A stretch of DNA of 64,000 nucleotides from Azospirillum brasilense (GCF_007827815.1 NZ_VITH01000013.1:62001-126000); one strand, 5' to 3'. Counted from the stretch's first letter, positions 38,721 to 50,725 are shown. Translations and numbers: made by a program. The notes: generated from the letters alone by a model not told the origin.

Positions 38721-39869
38721 ATGAGCAGCGTGCGCGCCTACCGCCAGATCCTTCGCCGCAAGTCCCGCCAGATCCGGGTGGGCAACGTGCTCGTCGGCGG
38801 TGACGCGCCGATTTCGGTGCAGACGATGACCAACACGCCGACCGCCGACATCACCGCCACGGTGGCGCAGATCCAGGCGGCGGAGCGGGTGGGCGCCGAC
38901 ATCGTGCGCGTCTCCTGCCCCGACCAGGAATCGGCGCTGGCGCTGAAGCAGATCGTGCCGCAGGTCTCGGTGCCGATCGTCGCGGACATCCATTTCCACT
39001 ACAAGCGCGCCATCGAGGCGGCGCAGAGCGGGGCGGCCTGCCTGCGCATCAACCCTGGGAACATCGGTTCGGCCGAGCGGGTGCGCGAGGTCGTGAAGGC
39101 GGCCAAGGACTACGGCTGCTCCATGCGCATCGGCGTCAACGCCGGCTCGCTGGAGCAGGACCTGCTGGAGAAGTACGGCGAGCCCTGCCCGGAGGCGCTG
39201 GTCGAGAGCGCCCTGAACCACGCCAAGATCCTGGAGGACCATGACTTCACCGAGTTCAAGATCTCGGTGAAGGCGTCCGACGTGTTCCTGGCGGTGGCCG
39301 CCTACCAGGGTCTGGCCGAGGCCTGCGACTACCCGCTGCACATCGGCATCACCGAGGCCGGCGGCCTGCGCGCCGGGACGGTAAAGTCGTCCATCGGGCT
39401 GGGCATGCTGCTGTGGTCGGGCATCGGCGACACCATCCGCGTGTCCCTGTCGGCCGAGCCGGCGGAGGAGGTCCAGGTCGGCTACGAGATGCTGAAGTCG
39501 CTGGGCCTGCGGCGGCGCGGCGTCACGGTCATCTCCTGCCCGAGCTGCGCGCGGCAGAATTTCAACGTCATCAAGACGGTGGAGACGCTGGAGGCGCGGC
39601 TGGCTCACATCACCACGCCGCTGACCCTGTCGGTCATCGGCTGCGTGGTCAACGGCCCCGGCGAGGCGCGCGAGACCGACATCGGCCTGACCGGCGGGGG
39701 CAACAACACCCATCAGGTCTATCTGTCCGGCGTCACCGACCACCGGCTGAAGGACCAGAACATCGTCGACCACCTTGTCGGGCTGGTCGAGAAGAAGGCC
39801 GCCGAGATCGAAGCGGCCAAAGCCGCCGAGAAGGCCACCGAAAAGGCGGCGGAAAACGCCGCCGAGTGA
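38721..39869 (+). CDS. ispG: 4-hydroxy-3-methylbut-2-en-1-yl diphosphate synthase
   Basis: A 382-residue iron-sulfur enzyme of the MEP isoprenoid pathway, converting MEcPP to HMBPP. The N-terminal TIM barrel starts near [17 protein letters not shown]. The [4Fe-4S] cysteines are in [10 protein letters not shown] and [10 protein letters not shown] of the C-terminal domain. The last 25 residues are a low-complexity Ala/Glu/Lys tail ([19 protein letters not shown]) not needed for the fold. Confidence 0.96.
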   Translation: MSSVRAYRQILRRKSRQIRVGNVLVGGDAPISVQTMTNTPTADITATVAQIQAAERVGADIVRVSCPDQESALALKQIVPQVSVPIVADIHFHYKRAIEAAQSGAACLRINPGNIGSAERVREVVKAAKDYGCSMRIGVNAGSLEQDLLEKYGEPCPEALVESALNHAKILEDHDFTEFKISVKASDVFLAVAAYQGLAEACDYPLHIGITEAGGLRAGTVKSSIGLGMLLWSGIGDTIRVSLSAEPAEEVQVGYEMLKSLGLRRRGVTVISCPSCARQNFNVIKTVETLEARLAHITTPLTLSVIGCVVNGPGEARETDIGLTGGGNNTHQVYLSGVTDHRLKDQNIVDHLVGLVEKKAAEIEAAKAAEKATEKAAENAAE

Positions 39870-39984
39870 CGGAACCGGCGCGGGCGGACAAATTGAACTA
39901 GGGACGCTCCGCGCCATCCGTGCTTAAATCCGCGGCCACCGTACCATCCTTGTCGGCCGTGCCGCGGCCTGGGCCAGAGTCAGA

Positions 39985-41331
39985 GTGACCGCTTCCTATT
40001 TCGTCATCGGCGCCAGCCACCGGTCCTGCTCCGGCGCGATCCGCGACCGTCTGACGACGGAGGAGGCGGAGGTGCCGGCGATGCTGGAGCGGCTGAGCGC
40101 CGCCGGCATCACCCAGGCGATGTGGCTCAGCACCTGCGACCGGGTCGAGGTGCAGGCGGTGCACGAGCGCCCGAACGAGGCCGCTCTCACCATCGCCGGG
40201 ATCATGGCGGAGCGGGTGGGGCTGAGCGAGCCCGACCTCGCCGGGCAGCTCTACACCCTGACCGGCCCGGCGGCGGTGCGCCACGTCTTCGCCGTCGCCT
40301 GCTCGCTCGACAGCCAGATCGTCGGGGAGCCGCACATCCTCGGGCAGGTCAAGGCCGCCCACCGCCACGCCGCCGCCGCCGGCCTGTCCGGGCCGGAGCT
40401 GGAGGGGATTCTCCAGGCCGCCTATGGTGCTGCCAAGCGGGTGCGGCGCGAGACGCCGATCGCCGAGGGCGCCACCTCGCTGGTCGCGGCGGCGGTCCAG
40501 GTGGCCCGCGACCTGCACGGCGACCTGAGGCGCTGCACCGGCCTGCTGATGGGGTTGGGCGACATGGGCGCCCTGGTGCTGGAAGGCTTGCGCGAGGCCG
40601 GGCTGGGACGGCTGATCGTCGCCGCCCCGGTGGACCGCCGGGCCGAAGCGGCGGCGCGGCGGATGGACAGCCACTTCGCGCCCTGGGCCGATCTCGATTC
40701 GGCGCTGACCAGCGCGGATATCGTGGTGACCGCGGCGGGTCTGGGGCGCTATATCCTCTCCGCACCGCAGTTGGGGGCGGCGTTGAAGCGCCGCCGCCGG
40801 CGCCCGGTGTTCGTGGTGGACGCGGCGATCCCAGCCGACGTCGATCCGGACGTCGCCGGGCTGGACGAGGCCTTCGTCTACGACCTCGCCGATCTGGAGC
40901 GCGTGGCGTTGCAGGGGCGGGTGGGGCGCGAGGCGGCGACCCAGGCGGCCTGGACCATCGTGGACGAGGCCCTGGCGGCCTTCGCCCGCCACCGGGCCGA
41001 GCGCGCCGCGGTGCCCGCCGTGGCGGCGCTGCGGACGCATTTCGAGATGGAGCGGCGGCGCCTGCTGGACGAGCAGCGGGGGCTGGACGCGGCGTCGGCG
41101 ACGCGGCTGCTGGTCAACCGGCTGCTGCACGGCCCGTCGGAGGCGCTGCGCGCCATGGCGGCGGACCCGGACGGCGCCGGTCTGGCGGAGCGGGCGGCGG
41201 CGGAACGGCTGCTGTTCCGGCTGTTCCGGCTGGACGAGCCCGCCGGCGGTGGCTTGGCCGAAACCGGTCAGGGTGCCGGAAGCGATTTGGATAAGGACGA
41301 GCGACGTGAGCCTGGACGAGAAGTTCAATAG
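39985..41331 (+). CDS. hemA: glutamyl-tRNA reductase, divergent
   Basis: A 448-residue protein of the glutamyl-tRNA reductase family, which starts haem synthesis by the C5 route. The catalytic Cys51 is in LSTCDRVEV (usually STCNRTE). [13 protein letters not shown] and [17 protein letters not shown] are typical family motifs, and the NADPH site is [10 protein letters not shown] near residue 190. The N-terminal GASHRSC motif departs from the usual GxNHxTAP. The GTG at 39985 is the start. The gene overlaps prfA by 26 bases. Most alphaproteobacteria are known to make ALA by ALA synthase, so a functional HemA here deserves attention. Confidence 0.8.
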   Translation: MTASYFVIGASHRSCSGAIRDRLTTEEAEVPAMLERLSAAGITQAMWLSTCDRVEVQAVHERPNEAALTIAGIMAERVGLSEPDLAGQLYTLTGPAAVRHVFAVACSLDSQIVGEPHILGQVKAAHRHAAAAGLSGPELEGILQAAYGAAKRVRRETPIAEGATSLVAAAVQVARDLHGDLRRCTGLLMGLGDMGALVLEGLREAGLGRLIVAAPVDRRAEAAARRMDSHFAPWADLDSALTSADIVVTAAGLGRYILSAPQLGAALKRRRRRPVFVVDAAIPADVDPDVAGLDEAFVYDLADLERVALQGRVGREAATQAAWTIVDEALAAFARHRAERAAVPAVAALRTHFEMERRRLLDEQRGLDAASATRLLVNRLLHGPSEALRAMAADPDGAGLAERAAAERLLFRLFRLDEPAGGGLAETGQGAGSDLDKDERREPGREVQ

Positions 41332-42379
41332 GGTCGTGGCCCGCCATGACGAGCTGCGGGACGCGATGGCGGCGGGGACGGTGGACCCGGCGGACTTCGC
41401 CCGGCTGTCGAAGGAATACGCCGACCTGACGCCGGTGGCCGAGGCCATCGCCGAGTTGAAGAAGGCGAAGGCGGAGGCCGCCGATCTGGCCGGCATGATC
41501 GCCGACCCGGCGGGCGATGCCGAGATGAAGGCGCTGGCCGAGGAGGAGTTCGCCGAGCTCACCCGTGGCATCCCCGCCCTGGAGCGCCGGGTGCAGATCG
41601 CCCTGCTGCCCAAGGACGAGGCGGACGAGAAGAACGCCATCCTGGAGGTGCGCGCCGGCACCGGCGGCGACGAGGCGGCCCTGTTCGCCGCGGAGCTGTT
41701 CGAGATGTACCGCCGCTACGCCGGGCTTCGGGGCTGGCGGTTCGAGACGATGGAGGTCAGCGAGACCGGCATCGGCGGCTACAAGGAGGCCATCGCCAAC
41801 ATCACCGGCCGCAACGTCTTCGCCCGGCTGAAGTTCGAATCGGGTGTCCACCGTGTGCAGCGCGTCCCGGCGACCGAGACGCAGGGGCGCATCCACACCT
41901 CCGCCGCCACCGTCGCGGTGCTGCCCGAAGCGGAGGAGGTGGACATCCACATCGACGAGAAGGACCTGCGCATCGACGTGTTCCGTTCCAGCGGTCCCGG
42001 CGGCCAGTCGGTGAACACGACGGACAGCGCGGTGCGCATCACCCACCTGCCGACCGGCCTCGTCGTCAGCCAGCAGGACGAGAAGAGCCAGCACAAGAAC
42101 AAGGCCAAGGCCCTGAAGGTGCTGCGTGCCCGTCTCTACGAGCGGGAGCGCGCCGAGAAGGACAAGGCCCGCGCCGCCGACCGCAAGAGCCAGGTGGGCT
42201 CCGGCGACCGCTCGGAGCGCATCCGCACCTACAACTTCCCGCAAGGGCGCGTGACCGACCACCGCATCAACCTGACGCTCTACAAGATCGAGAAGGTGAT
42301 GGCCGGCGAGGCGCTGGACGAGCTGATCGACGCGCTGACGGCGGAAGACGAGGCGGCGCGGCTGTCGGAGCTGCAGTAG
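41306..42379 (+). CDS. prfA: peptide chain release factor 1
   Basis: A 357-residue class I release factor for UAG and UAA. The GGQ motif is in [16 protein letters not shown] near residue 228. [16 protein letters not shown] and the PxT-type recognition region precede it. The GTG at 41306, with AAGGA nine bases before, gives the usual length; it overlaps the end of hemA. The hemA-prfA-prmC order is the one known from enterobacteria. Confidence 0.97.
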   Translation: MSLDEKFNRVVARHDELRDAMAAGTVDPADFARLSKEYADLTPVAEAIAELKKAKAEAADLAGMIADPAGDAEMKALAEEEFAELTRGIPALERRVQIALLPKDEADEKNAILEVRAGTGGDEAALFAAELFEMYRRYAGLRGWRFETMEVSETGIGGYKEAIANITGRNVFARLKFESGVHRVQRVPATETQGRIHTSAATVAVLPEAEEVDIHIDEKDLRIDVFRSSGPGGQSVNTTDSAVRITHLPTGLVVSQQDEKSQHKNKAKALKVLRARLYERERAEKDKARAADRKSQVGSGDRSERIRTYNFPQGRVTDHRINLTLYKIEKVMAGEALDELIDALTAEDEAARLSELQ

Positions 42380-42385
42380 GGCGGT

Positions 42386-42769
42386 CTAATCTCCCTCCCC
42401 CGCCAACGGCGGGGGAGGGTCGGGGAGGGGGCCGAGCGCCTCGCCGATGATGCGGGCCACCCCCTCCGGGTTGTTCAGCACGTCGTTGTTCCAGAAGCGT
42501 AGGACCCGCCAGCCATGGTGCCGCAGATGCTCGTCCCGAATGGAGTCGTAGGCCGAGTCAGCGTGCTGGCCACCGTCCGTCTCGACCACCAGCCGCGCTT
42601 CGACGCAGGCGAAATCGGCGATGTAGGGAGGGATCGGGTGCTGACGCCGAAAGTACCATCCACCAATCTGGCGCCGCCGCACAATCGCCCAAAGCTTGCG
42701 CTCCGCGTCGGTCGGGACATGGCGCATGGTTCGGGCGCGGTCGCGCGTGTCTTCCTTGATGCGGGGCAT
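42386..42769 (-). CDS. DUF559 family endonuclease-like protein
   Basis: A 127-residue protein of the DUF559 group, related to the very-short-patch repair endonuclease fold. Visible parts are RTMRHVPTDAERKLWAIVR, FRRQHPIPPYIADFACVEA, LVVETDGGQHA (catalytic Asp/Glu cluster) and RVLRFWNNDVL. The ATG at 42769 has AGAGG nine bases upstream; a TTG at 42778 is less likely. It lies antisense between prfA and prmC. Its last residues, PDPPPPLAGEGD, are encoded by a REP-like half element, and a full element precedes its start. This suggests recent insertion into the operon. Confidence 0.88.
   Translation of the reverse strand: MPRIKEDTRDRARTMRHVPTDAERKLWAIVRRRQIGGWYFRRQHPIPPYIADFACVEARLVVETDGGQHADSAYDSIRDEHLRHHGWRVLRFWNNDVLNNPEGVARIIGEALGPLPDPPPPLAGEGD
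42391..42432. repeat. REP-like element, half copy
   Basis: A 12-base-pair hairpin, CCCTCCCCCGCC (42393-42404) with its complement at 42408-42419, is followed by TCGGGGAGGGGGC. It matches the right half of the elements at 6266, 42785 and 52400. It overlaps the 3' end of the DUF559 gene. Confidence 0.75.
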
Positions 42770-42784
42770 GGCGGGCAACCTCTT

Positions 42785-42887
42785 GCCCCCTCCCTAACCC
42801 TCCCCCGCTGCGCGGTGGAGGGGACAAAGCGACGCAGCGTTCAAGCTCCCTCCACCGCCTATGGCGGGGGAGGGCTGGGGAGGGGGC
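42785..42887 (+). repeat. REP-like GC-rich element, copy 2
   Basis: 103 bases bounded by GCCCCCTCCCTAACCCTCCCC and GGGGAGGGGGC, with two inner arms containing CCCTCCCCCGC and GGCGGGGGAGGG. Its right end supplies the GGGGAGG stretch that precedes the prmC start codon. Confidence 0.78.
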
Positions 42888-42888
42888 C

Positions 42889-43743
42889 ATGACCATCACG
42901 CTTCACCAACTCCGCCGCACCGCCGAGGCCCGCCTGCGCGAGGCCGGGGTGGACACGCCCGACCTCGACGCGCGCCTGCTCGTCGAGCACGCGCTGGGTC
43001 TCACCCGCCACGACCTGTTCACCCGGGCCAACGACCCCGTGCCCGAATCAGACGCCGCGCGCCTCCTCGCCCTGGTCGAGCGGCGGGCGGCGCGGGAGCC
43101 GGTGGGGCGCATCCTCGGCCATCGCGATTTCTGGACGATCGACCTCGCTCTCAACCCCGACACGCTGGAACCCCGGCCCGACACCGAGACGCTGGTCGAG
43201 GCGGTGCTGAAGGCGCTGCCGGACCGGAGCGCGCCGCTGCGGCTGCTCGACCTCGGCACCGGCACCGGCTGCATCCTGCTCGCCCTGCTGGCGGAACTGC
43301 CCAACGCCAGCGGCCTCGGCGTCGATCTCAGCCCCGGCGCGGTGGCCGCCGCCACCGAGAACGCGGCGCGCAACGGGCTGGCGGAGCGGGCGCGCTTCCA
43401 GACCGGCAACTGGGGTGCCGGGCTGGCCGAGCGGTTCGCCGTTGTCGTTTCCAACCCGCCCTACATCCCCAGCGCCGACATCGCCGCGCTCGATCCGGAA
43501 GTGCGGGAGCACGACCCGCTGCGGGCGCTGGACGGTGGTGCCGATGGGCTGGATGCCTACCGGATCATCGCTGCGCAGTTGCCCGACCTGCTCCAGCCGG
43601 GCGGTCTGGCCGGGCTGGAGGTCGGGCAGGGGCAGGCGGCGGACGTGGCCGGGCTGCTGGCCGCCGCGGGGCTGGAGCCGGCAGGCGTCTTCCGGGATCT
43701 GGGCGGCGTGGAACGCTGCGTCCTGGGGCGGAAGCGGCCGTGA
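42889..43743 (+). CDS. prmC: release factor glutamine N5-methyltransferase
   Basis: A 284-residue SAM methyltransferase that methylates the glutamine of the GGQ motif in release factors, including PrfA next door. The N-terminal helical domain (1-75) recognises the factor; LLDLGTGTGCILLALL near residue 118 binds SAM, and NPPY in VVSNPPYIPS near residue 188 is catalytic. The start at 42889 depends on GGAGG supplied by the REP-like element, an unusual case of a repeat providing a ribosome-binding site. It is separated from prfA by the antisense DUF559 insertion. Confidence 0.95.
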   Translation: MTITLHQLRRTAEARLREAGVDTPDLDARLLVEHALGLTRHDLFTRANDPVPESDAARLLALVERRAAREPVGRILGHRDFWTIDLALNPDTLEPRPDTETLVEAVLKALPDRSAPLRLLDLGTGTGCILLALLAELPNASGLGVDLSPGAVAAATENAARNGLAERARFQTGNWGAGLAERFAVVVSNPPYIPSADIAALDPEVREHDPLRALDGGADGLDAYRIIAAQLPDLLQPGGLAGLEVGQGQAADVAGLLAAAGLEPAGVFRDLGGVERCVLGRKRP

Positions 43744-44030
43744 TTTCGCCCCATCCCCCCAAAAAAAAGGTTGGATTGACGCGCGGTCCCCAGTAGGGTG
43801 CAAGGACGACGATGGCCCGGGGACGATCATCCCAGGGCGTACCCATGGCCTCCGGAAACCCCGCGCGGTTGGGCGGACGTCCGAGAAGGCAGACCGGTTG
43901 ATCGGTTGGGCGCGTCGATTTGATCCCTGCGACCCATCCGCGGTTGGTTCCGCGGCGGGCCCGGCGACCGGATGGTCAGCCAGGGCGTTTGCGGGATTGC
44001 ACTTCTCTTACATGGGGCCATAAGAGCCAA

Positions 44031-44471
44031 ATGAGACAAGGACCGAACTCCAGGCGCTCGCGCGGTCGTGGCAACGGCGGCGGTGGTGGCGGAGGTGGCG
44101 GCGGCGGAGGTGGCGGCGGCAACCGCCGGCAGAACGTTCCGCTGCGTCACCAGACCTTCGACAGCAATGGTCCGGACGTGCGCATCCGCGGCAACGCGTG
44201 GCAGGTCCATGAAAAGTATCTGGCGCTGGCCCGCGACGCCTCCTCGTCCGGCGACCGCGTCCAGGCCGAAAACTACCTTCAGCATGCGGAGCATTATTTC
44301 CGCATCATCAACCAGATCCAGGAATCCGAGAACCGCCAGCGCGGCAACGTCGGCGCCGCGGGCCTTGGCCCGCAGCCCAGCCTGGGCGGTTCGGCGGAGG
44401 ACGAGGACGGTGGCGAGATGGGCGACGAGTCCGAGACGGCCGCCGACGAACGCACCCCGATGAGCGCCTGA
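44031..44471 (+). CDS. DUF4167 protein with polyglycine tract
   Basis: A 146-residue protein. A basic Arg/Gly N-terminus, MRQGPNSRRSRGRGN, leads into 15 consecutive glycines. The DUF4167 core follows (about 50-105), with VRIRGNAWQVHEKYLALARD and AENYLQHAEHYFRI. The C-terminus is acidic. DUF4167 is widespread in alphaproteobacteria and its RGG-like start suggests RNA binding, but the function is unproven. The ATG at 44031 is chosen because the conserved MRQGPN start matches the family. Confidence 0.9.
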   Translation: MRQGPNSRRSRGRGNGGGGGGGGGGGGGGGNRRQNVPLRHQTFDSNGPDVRIRGNAWQVHEKYLALARDASSSGDRVQAENYLQHAEHYFRIINQIQESENRQRGNVGAAGLGPQPSLGGSAEDEDGGEMGDESETAADERTPMSA

Positions 44472-44494
44472 CCGTCCGTTTGATGACCATCGGT

Positions 44495-44546
44495 CCTGAG
44501 GCCGGGGAGTTCCGGCTTCAGGCCTGACGGGTTTCAGGCCTGACGG
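44495..44546. terminator. hairpin with tandem repeats between convergent genes
   Basis: An 11-base-pair stem (44495-44505 with 44512-44522, one G-T pair) is followed by a direct repeat TTCAGGCCTGACGG at 44517-44530 and 44533-44546. It lies between the ends of the DUF4167 and MOSC genes, so it probably stops transcription from both sides, although the T-tract is poor. Confidence 0.45.
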
Positions 44547-44567
44547 TGTTCAGGATTGCGCGTTCTT

Positions 44568-45362
44568 TCAGGCCGGCAGGTCGTCGGCCAGCGCCACCGG
44601 GTCGCCCACCGCGATCCGGCCCCCATGCACCACCCGGGCATAAACTCCACACTGCGTGTGATCGTAACCGCGCTCCAGAATGGGGAGCGTGTTGAGGTCG
44701 CGCGCACCGGTCGCCGGGTTGACCTCGCTGGACGGCCGGCAATCCTTGTGGTCGCAGATGCGCAGGGTGACCTCGCCGACGGTCAGCAGCGCGCCGATCC
44801 ACTGGCGTTCCACCCAGGGTTCCAGCCCGTCGATCATCAGGTTGGCGCGGAAGCGCCGCGGGTCGACCGGCTGCTTGGCCACCCGCTCCTCCAGATCCCG
44901 CACGCTGGCGAGATTGAGGATGGAGACCGCGGCCTCCTCCCGGTCGGTGAAGGAGAAACCGCCGCCCTGCGCCGGGTTCCTGGCCTCGGCCAGCTTGGGC
45001 AGGCCGGGAGCGGCGCCGGCCAGATAGGCGGCGAAGAACTGCTCCACCAGCATCCGGCCCATCGGCTGGTCCAGACGCCCGCGCGACACCTGCTTGCCAC
45101 CGCGCCGGATGATCAGCGACTGGGTGGCCTCGTCGAACTCGGAATCGAGCAGCGCCAGCTTCTCGTTCCGGTCGAGCGTGAAGAAATCCTCGTTCGGGCG
45201 CCAGCCCTCGACATCCGGAGTCAGGGCGGCCGGGCCGTGCAGCAGGCCGAAGCGCCGGTCAAAGGGGATGGGTTGGCCGGTGACGAGGTCAACGGCGGGA
45301 AGATCCTGGCCGCTCAGCCCCTTCACGGGGTAGCGGCGTATGGCGGCGACGGTCGCGGGCAT
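44568..45362 (-). CDS. MOSC-domain protein
   Basis: A 264-residue protein with a beta-barrel N-terminal domain (AAIRRYPVKGLSGQ near residue 6) and a MOSC domain. In the latter, DPRRFRANLMIDG and the cysteine in ICDHKDCRPSSEVNP are the expected sulfur- or molybdenum-cofactor-binding elements. Related proteins act on N-hydroxylated compounds (YiiM, mARC) or carry sulfur. The ATG at 45362 is preferred to a TTG four codons upstream. Its substrate is unknown. Confidence 0.85.
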   Translation of the reverse strand: MPATVAAIRRYPVKGLSGQDLPAVDLVTGQPIPFDRRFGLLHGPAALTPDVEGWRPNEDFFTLDRNEKLALLDSEFDEATQSLIIRRGGKQVSRGRLDQPMGRMLVEQFFAAYLAGAAPGLPKLAEARNPAQGGGFSFTDREEAAVSILNLASVRDLEERVAKQPVDPRRFRANLMIDGLEPWVERQWIGALLTVGEVTLRICDHKDCRPSSEVNPATGARDLNTLPILERGYDHTQCGVYARVVHGGRIAVGDPVALADDLPA

Positions 45363-45419
45363 TGCATCGCACAATGGTGGGACCGGTTCGCTTCTGTCAA
45401 CCGTCGCAATCGAAAACCA

Positions 45420-45983
45420 TCACCAGCGCTCGGCCAAAGGCTCCCGACCCTGGAACTCGGCGATTCGCCGCCGCGTCGCGGGGGAGGTGTCCTCCGGCAG
45501 CCGGTCCAGCGGGAAGAAGCGCGCCTCCAGGATCTCCACCCCGTCGGCCTGGAGCGTTCCCGACCATCCGCGCGCGACGAAGACCGCCACATGGTCGCTC
45601 GCGCCGTGCCGGAAGCGGGCGTAGACGCCGAAGGGCTGCGGGCCGCTCTCCACGGTCAACCCGACCTCCTCGCGCACCTCGCGGCGCATCGCCTCCACCA
45701 AAGTCTCGCCTTTTCCGACTCCGCCGCCCGGAAAATGCCAGCCGCCGACGTAGCTGTGGCGGATCAGCAGGACCGAGGCCGCCCCGCCCCCAGGGTCCGA
45801 GTCGTCGAGGATGATCCCCCGCACCCCCATGGTCAGCGGGCGCGCCACCCAATGCCACATGTTGCGGCCGTGCCAGGCCAGCCGCATCAGGGGGGTGGTC
45901 ACGGCGGGCCGCAGGGCCTTGGTCGAAGGGTCGCGCGGGGAGCTGGTGGGCGTGGCCGTCATGAAGGCGGGAGTCCGTGGCAT
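45420..45983 (-). CDS. NUDIX hydrolase
   Basis: A 187-residue protein. The NUDIX box runs from GGGVGKGETLVEAMRR to EVREEVGL (about residues 85-108) with all the glutamates of the metal site. The N-terminal 45 residues are an extension not found in minimal NUDIX proteins. The substrate cannot be deduced. Two starts are possible (45983 and 45962). It is divergent from clpB and adjacent to the MOSC gene. Confidence 0.88.
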   Translation of the reverse strand: MPRTPAFMTATPTSSPRDPSTKALRPAVTTPLMRLAWHGRNMWHWVARPLTMGVRGIILDDSDPGGGAASVLLIRHSYVGGWHFPGGGVGKGETLVEAMRREVREEVGLTVESGPQPFGVYARFRHGASDHVAVFVARGWSGTLQADGVEILEARFFPLDRLPEDTSPATRRRIAEFQGREPLAERW

Positions 45984-46077
45984 TGGGCGAAAACCCTAGC
46001 CTTTTCCGGCGGGCCGCGGAAAGCCACCCTTTCGGCGCGGGTCCGACAAAAGCAATAACCACGCGTACCGGGGGGTC

Positions 46078-46105
46078 TTGCATACGGATGGGCCTCTCCC
46101 ACATC
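46078..46105 (+). promoter_or_regulatory. possible heat-shock (RpoH) promoter of clpB
   Basis: CTTGCAT (46078-46084) and CCCACAT (46099-46105) are 14 bases apart, close to the sigma32 pattern of CTTG followed after about 17 bases by a C-rich AT box. It lies 96 bases before the clpB start, as expected for a heat-shock chaperone. Confidence 0.45.
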
Positions 46106-46200
46106 TACGGCGACGCATGCATCCTTGCGGATCGCACTGGTAACGTGGATCGGACTGACCGGGCTGCCTCGCGGACGGTCGGCGATGAAGGGAGCACATC

Positions 46201-48831
<2,631 letters not shown>

Positions 48832-48850
48832 TGGGTGTGCATTGATGATG

Positions 48851-48883
48851 CGGGCGGGGGCCTTTCGCGAGGCCCCTCGCCCG
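48851..48883. terminator. probable bidirectional terminator between clpB and the haemolysin III-like gene
   Basis: The stem CGGGCG/CGCCCG, extended by GGGGCCT/AGGCCCC (48851-48863 with 48870-48883), encloses TTCGCG. It lies between convergent genes. No long T-tract follows on either strand. Confidence 0.45.
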
Positions 48884-49543
48884 TCACGTCACCACGAACT
48901 CCCGGGCCACCGCGGCGAAGTGGCAGGAAGCCGCCACGATGACCAGCGCGTGCCAGACCGGAATGTTGTAGGGCAGGCGGTCCAGCGTGTGGATGAAGGC
49001 CCCCACCGTGTAGACCACCCCGCCGACCGCCAGCAGAAGCAGCGTCGTCGGCGACAGCGACCGCCACAGCGGTTCGGCCACCGACAGGATGGCCCAGCCG
49101 AGCCCGAGATAGAGCACGAAGCCCAGCCGTTCGTACCGCCAGGAGGCGAACAGCTTCAGCGCCACCCCGCCCAGCGCCACCACCCACACCGCGACGCCCA
49201 GCGGGAGTCCCGCGGCGCCGTCCAGCCGGTTCAGGGTGAAAGGGGTGTAGCTGCCGGCGATCATCACATAGATCATCGCGTGGTCGACTCGCCGCAGCAC
49301 CGCCTTGCGCCGGCCCGGCTGGGCCAGGTTGTAGGCGGCCGACGCGCTCAGCATGCCGACCAGCCCGGCGCCGTAGGCCGCCAGCGACACCATCTCGGTC
49401 GCGGAAACATGGCCCGCCGTCACGGCCAGCAGCCAGGACGCGCCGATCAGGCCGGCGATCACGCCGATGGCGTGGATGACCGCGTCCGCCGCACGCTCCC
49501 CCGCCGTGTGGACGGGAAACTCGAAGCAGGAATCGGGTTTCAT
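48884..49543 (-). CDS. haemolysin III / PAQR family membrane protein
   Basis: A 219-residue protein with about seven hydrophobic helices. The family signature ERAADAVIHAIGVIAGLIG is near residue 15, a conserved DHAMIYVMIAGSYTPF segment near residue 86, and a final helix with the HxxxH-type metal residues in WHALVIVAASCHF. The PAQR/YqfA group is linked to membrane homeostasis; haemolysis is not a safe inference. It is monocistronic. Confidence 0.9.
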   Translation of the reverse strand: MKPDSCFEFPVHTAGERAADAVIHAIGVIAGLIGASWLLAVTAGHVSATEMVSLAAYGAGLVGMLSASAAYNLAQPGRRKAVLRRVDHAMIYVMIAGSYTPFTLNRLDGAAGLPLGVAVWVVALGGVALKLFASWRYERLGFVLYLGLGWAILSVAEPLWRSLSPTTLLLLAVGGVVYTVGAFIHTLDRLPYNIPVWHALVIVAASCHFAAVAREFVVT

Positions 49544-49612
49544 GGGACCAGCCTGCCGGAAAGGCGGGCGGATGGAAAGCCCTCCCCCGGCACGCCGGCC
49601 CCATCGGAATCG

Positions 49613-50587
49613 TTAACTCCGCAGATAGACCCGGTTGATGTAGGGGTCGTAACGGCGGTCCGGATTCGGCAGCACCGGCTGGAGCGGACCGAAGCGGTTG
49701 CGCAGCAGCGTGTATTCGGTGACGACGATCAGCCGGTCGCTGTGCGTCGGCTGGAGAGCCTTGTGCATCCCGCTGTTGTCGGCCAGGAAGCAATCGCCCG
49801 CCCGCCCGGTCAGCGCGACGGGCGCCGACGCGCCGTAGACCGCCTCGACCTCGGCGTCGGAATGATTGCGCCGCTCCAGAAGCTCCTGCCCGTGCTGGGA
49901 GGCTGGGACGTAGATGTGCGGCCCGCCGCCCATGTCGGTGTCCGTCAGATACAGGAACATCTTGAAGTGGCGGACTTGGTTGTAGTCCCGGTGGTAGTTC
50001 TGCGTGCTGATCCGCGGGTTGGGCCGGGCCAGCGACCACCAGACCGACATGCCGTCGATGGTCGGCTTGCAGCCATGGAACGCCTCCGCGACCTCCAGGA
50101 CGAGCGGGTGGTTGATGGTGTCCAGCAGGTGAGGCGCGGCGAGGAACTGCTCCTCCACATAGCGGGCCATCTGGATGTCCGGTGACGGCACCTTGTCGAT
50201 GGTGAAGGAGCCATATTGCCGGTGGCCGCCATCGAAGCAGGGCTGTTCCTCGAAGTAGCGCCGCATCGCCGCGACCTGCTCGTCGGTCATCAGGCGGAAC
50301 GCCTCGGTGTAGCCGCGTGTCTCCAACTGGGTCTTCAGGCTCAACGCCCGTTCGGATGGCGTGAAGCCGGGGGTGCGGGGCCGGAAGGGCGCGACCAGCG
50401 ACGCGGCGAGCTTGCGCCGCGGCTCGATCTTCAGACGGGGGATCTGATGCCAGATGGCATCGTCGATCCAACGGGCCTTGTTGTTGAACGGTACCTTCAC
50501 GCGAATGGGCTCCACGGCAGGTGCGGCGGGTGCGAGGGTGGCGAAGAAATACCCTAAATACGGGAATTTTTCATCATTCGTTCGCAT
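49613..50587 (-). CDS. phytanoyl-CoA dioxygenase-like Fe(II)/2OG oxygenase
   Basis: A 324-residue protein with the jellyroll iron centre of PhyH enzymes: His199 and Asp201 in YHRDYN, His275 in SGMHKA, and Arg285 in SDRLIVV for 2-oxoglutarate. The N-terminal 100 residues are a family-specific extension. The ATG at 50587 starts MRTNDEKFPY; more upstream in-frame codons are rejected as Arg-rich and non-conserved. The substrate is unknown. It is divergent from azlC. Confidence 0.82.
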   Translation of the reverse strand: MRTNDEKFPYLGYFFATLAPAAPAVEPIRVKVPFNNKARWIDDAIWHQIPRLKIEPRRKLAASLVAPFRPRTPGFTPSERALSLKTQLETRGYTEAFRLMTDEQVAAMRRYFEEQPCFDGGHRQYGSFTIDKVPSPDIQMARYVEEQFLAAPHLLDTINHPLVLEVAEAFHGCKPTIDGMSVWWSLARPNPRISTQNYHRDYNQVRHFKMFLYLTDTDMGGGPHIYVPASQHGQELLERRNHSDAEVEAVYGASAPVALTGRAGDCFLADNSGMHKALQPTHSDRLIVVTEYTLLRNRFGPLQPVLPNPDRRYDPYINRVYLRS

Positions 50588-50725
50588 GCGGCATTTTGCG
50601 CGCGGCAGGGTGGATGGACTTGTCTCCCGGACAATAAAAGGCGGGCGGCGTGCTCGTCGCAGCGCTATGGTCCGCAACCCGACGCTGTTCCAAGGAACGG
50701 TTCAAGAAGACGCATCAGAACGATC

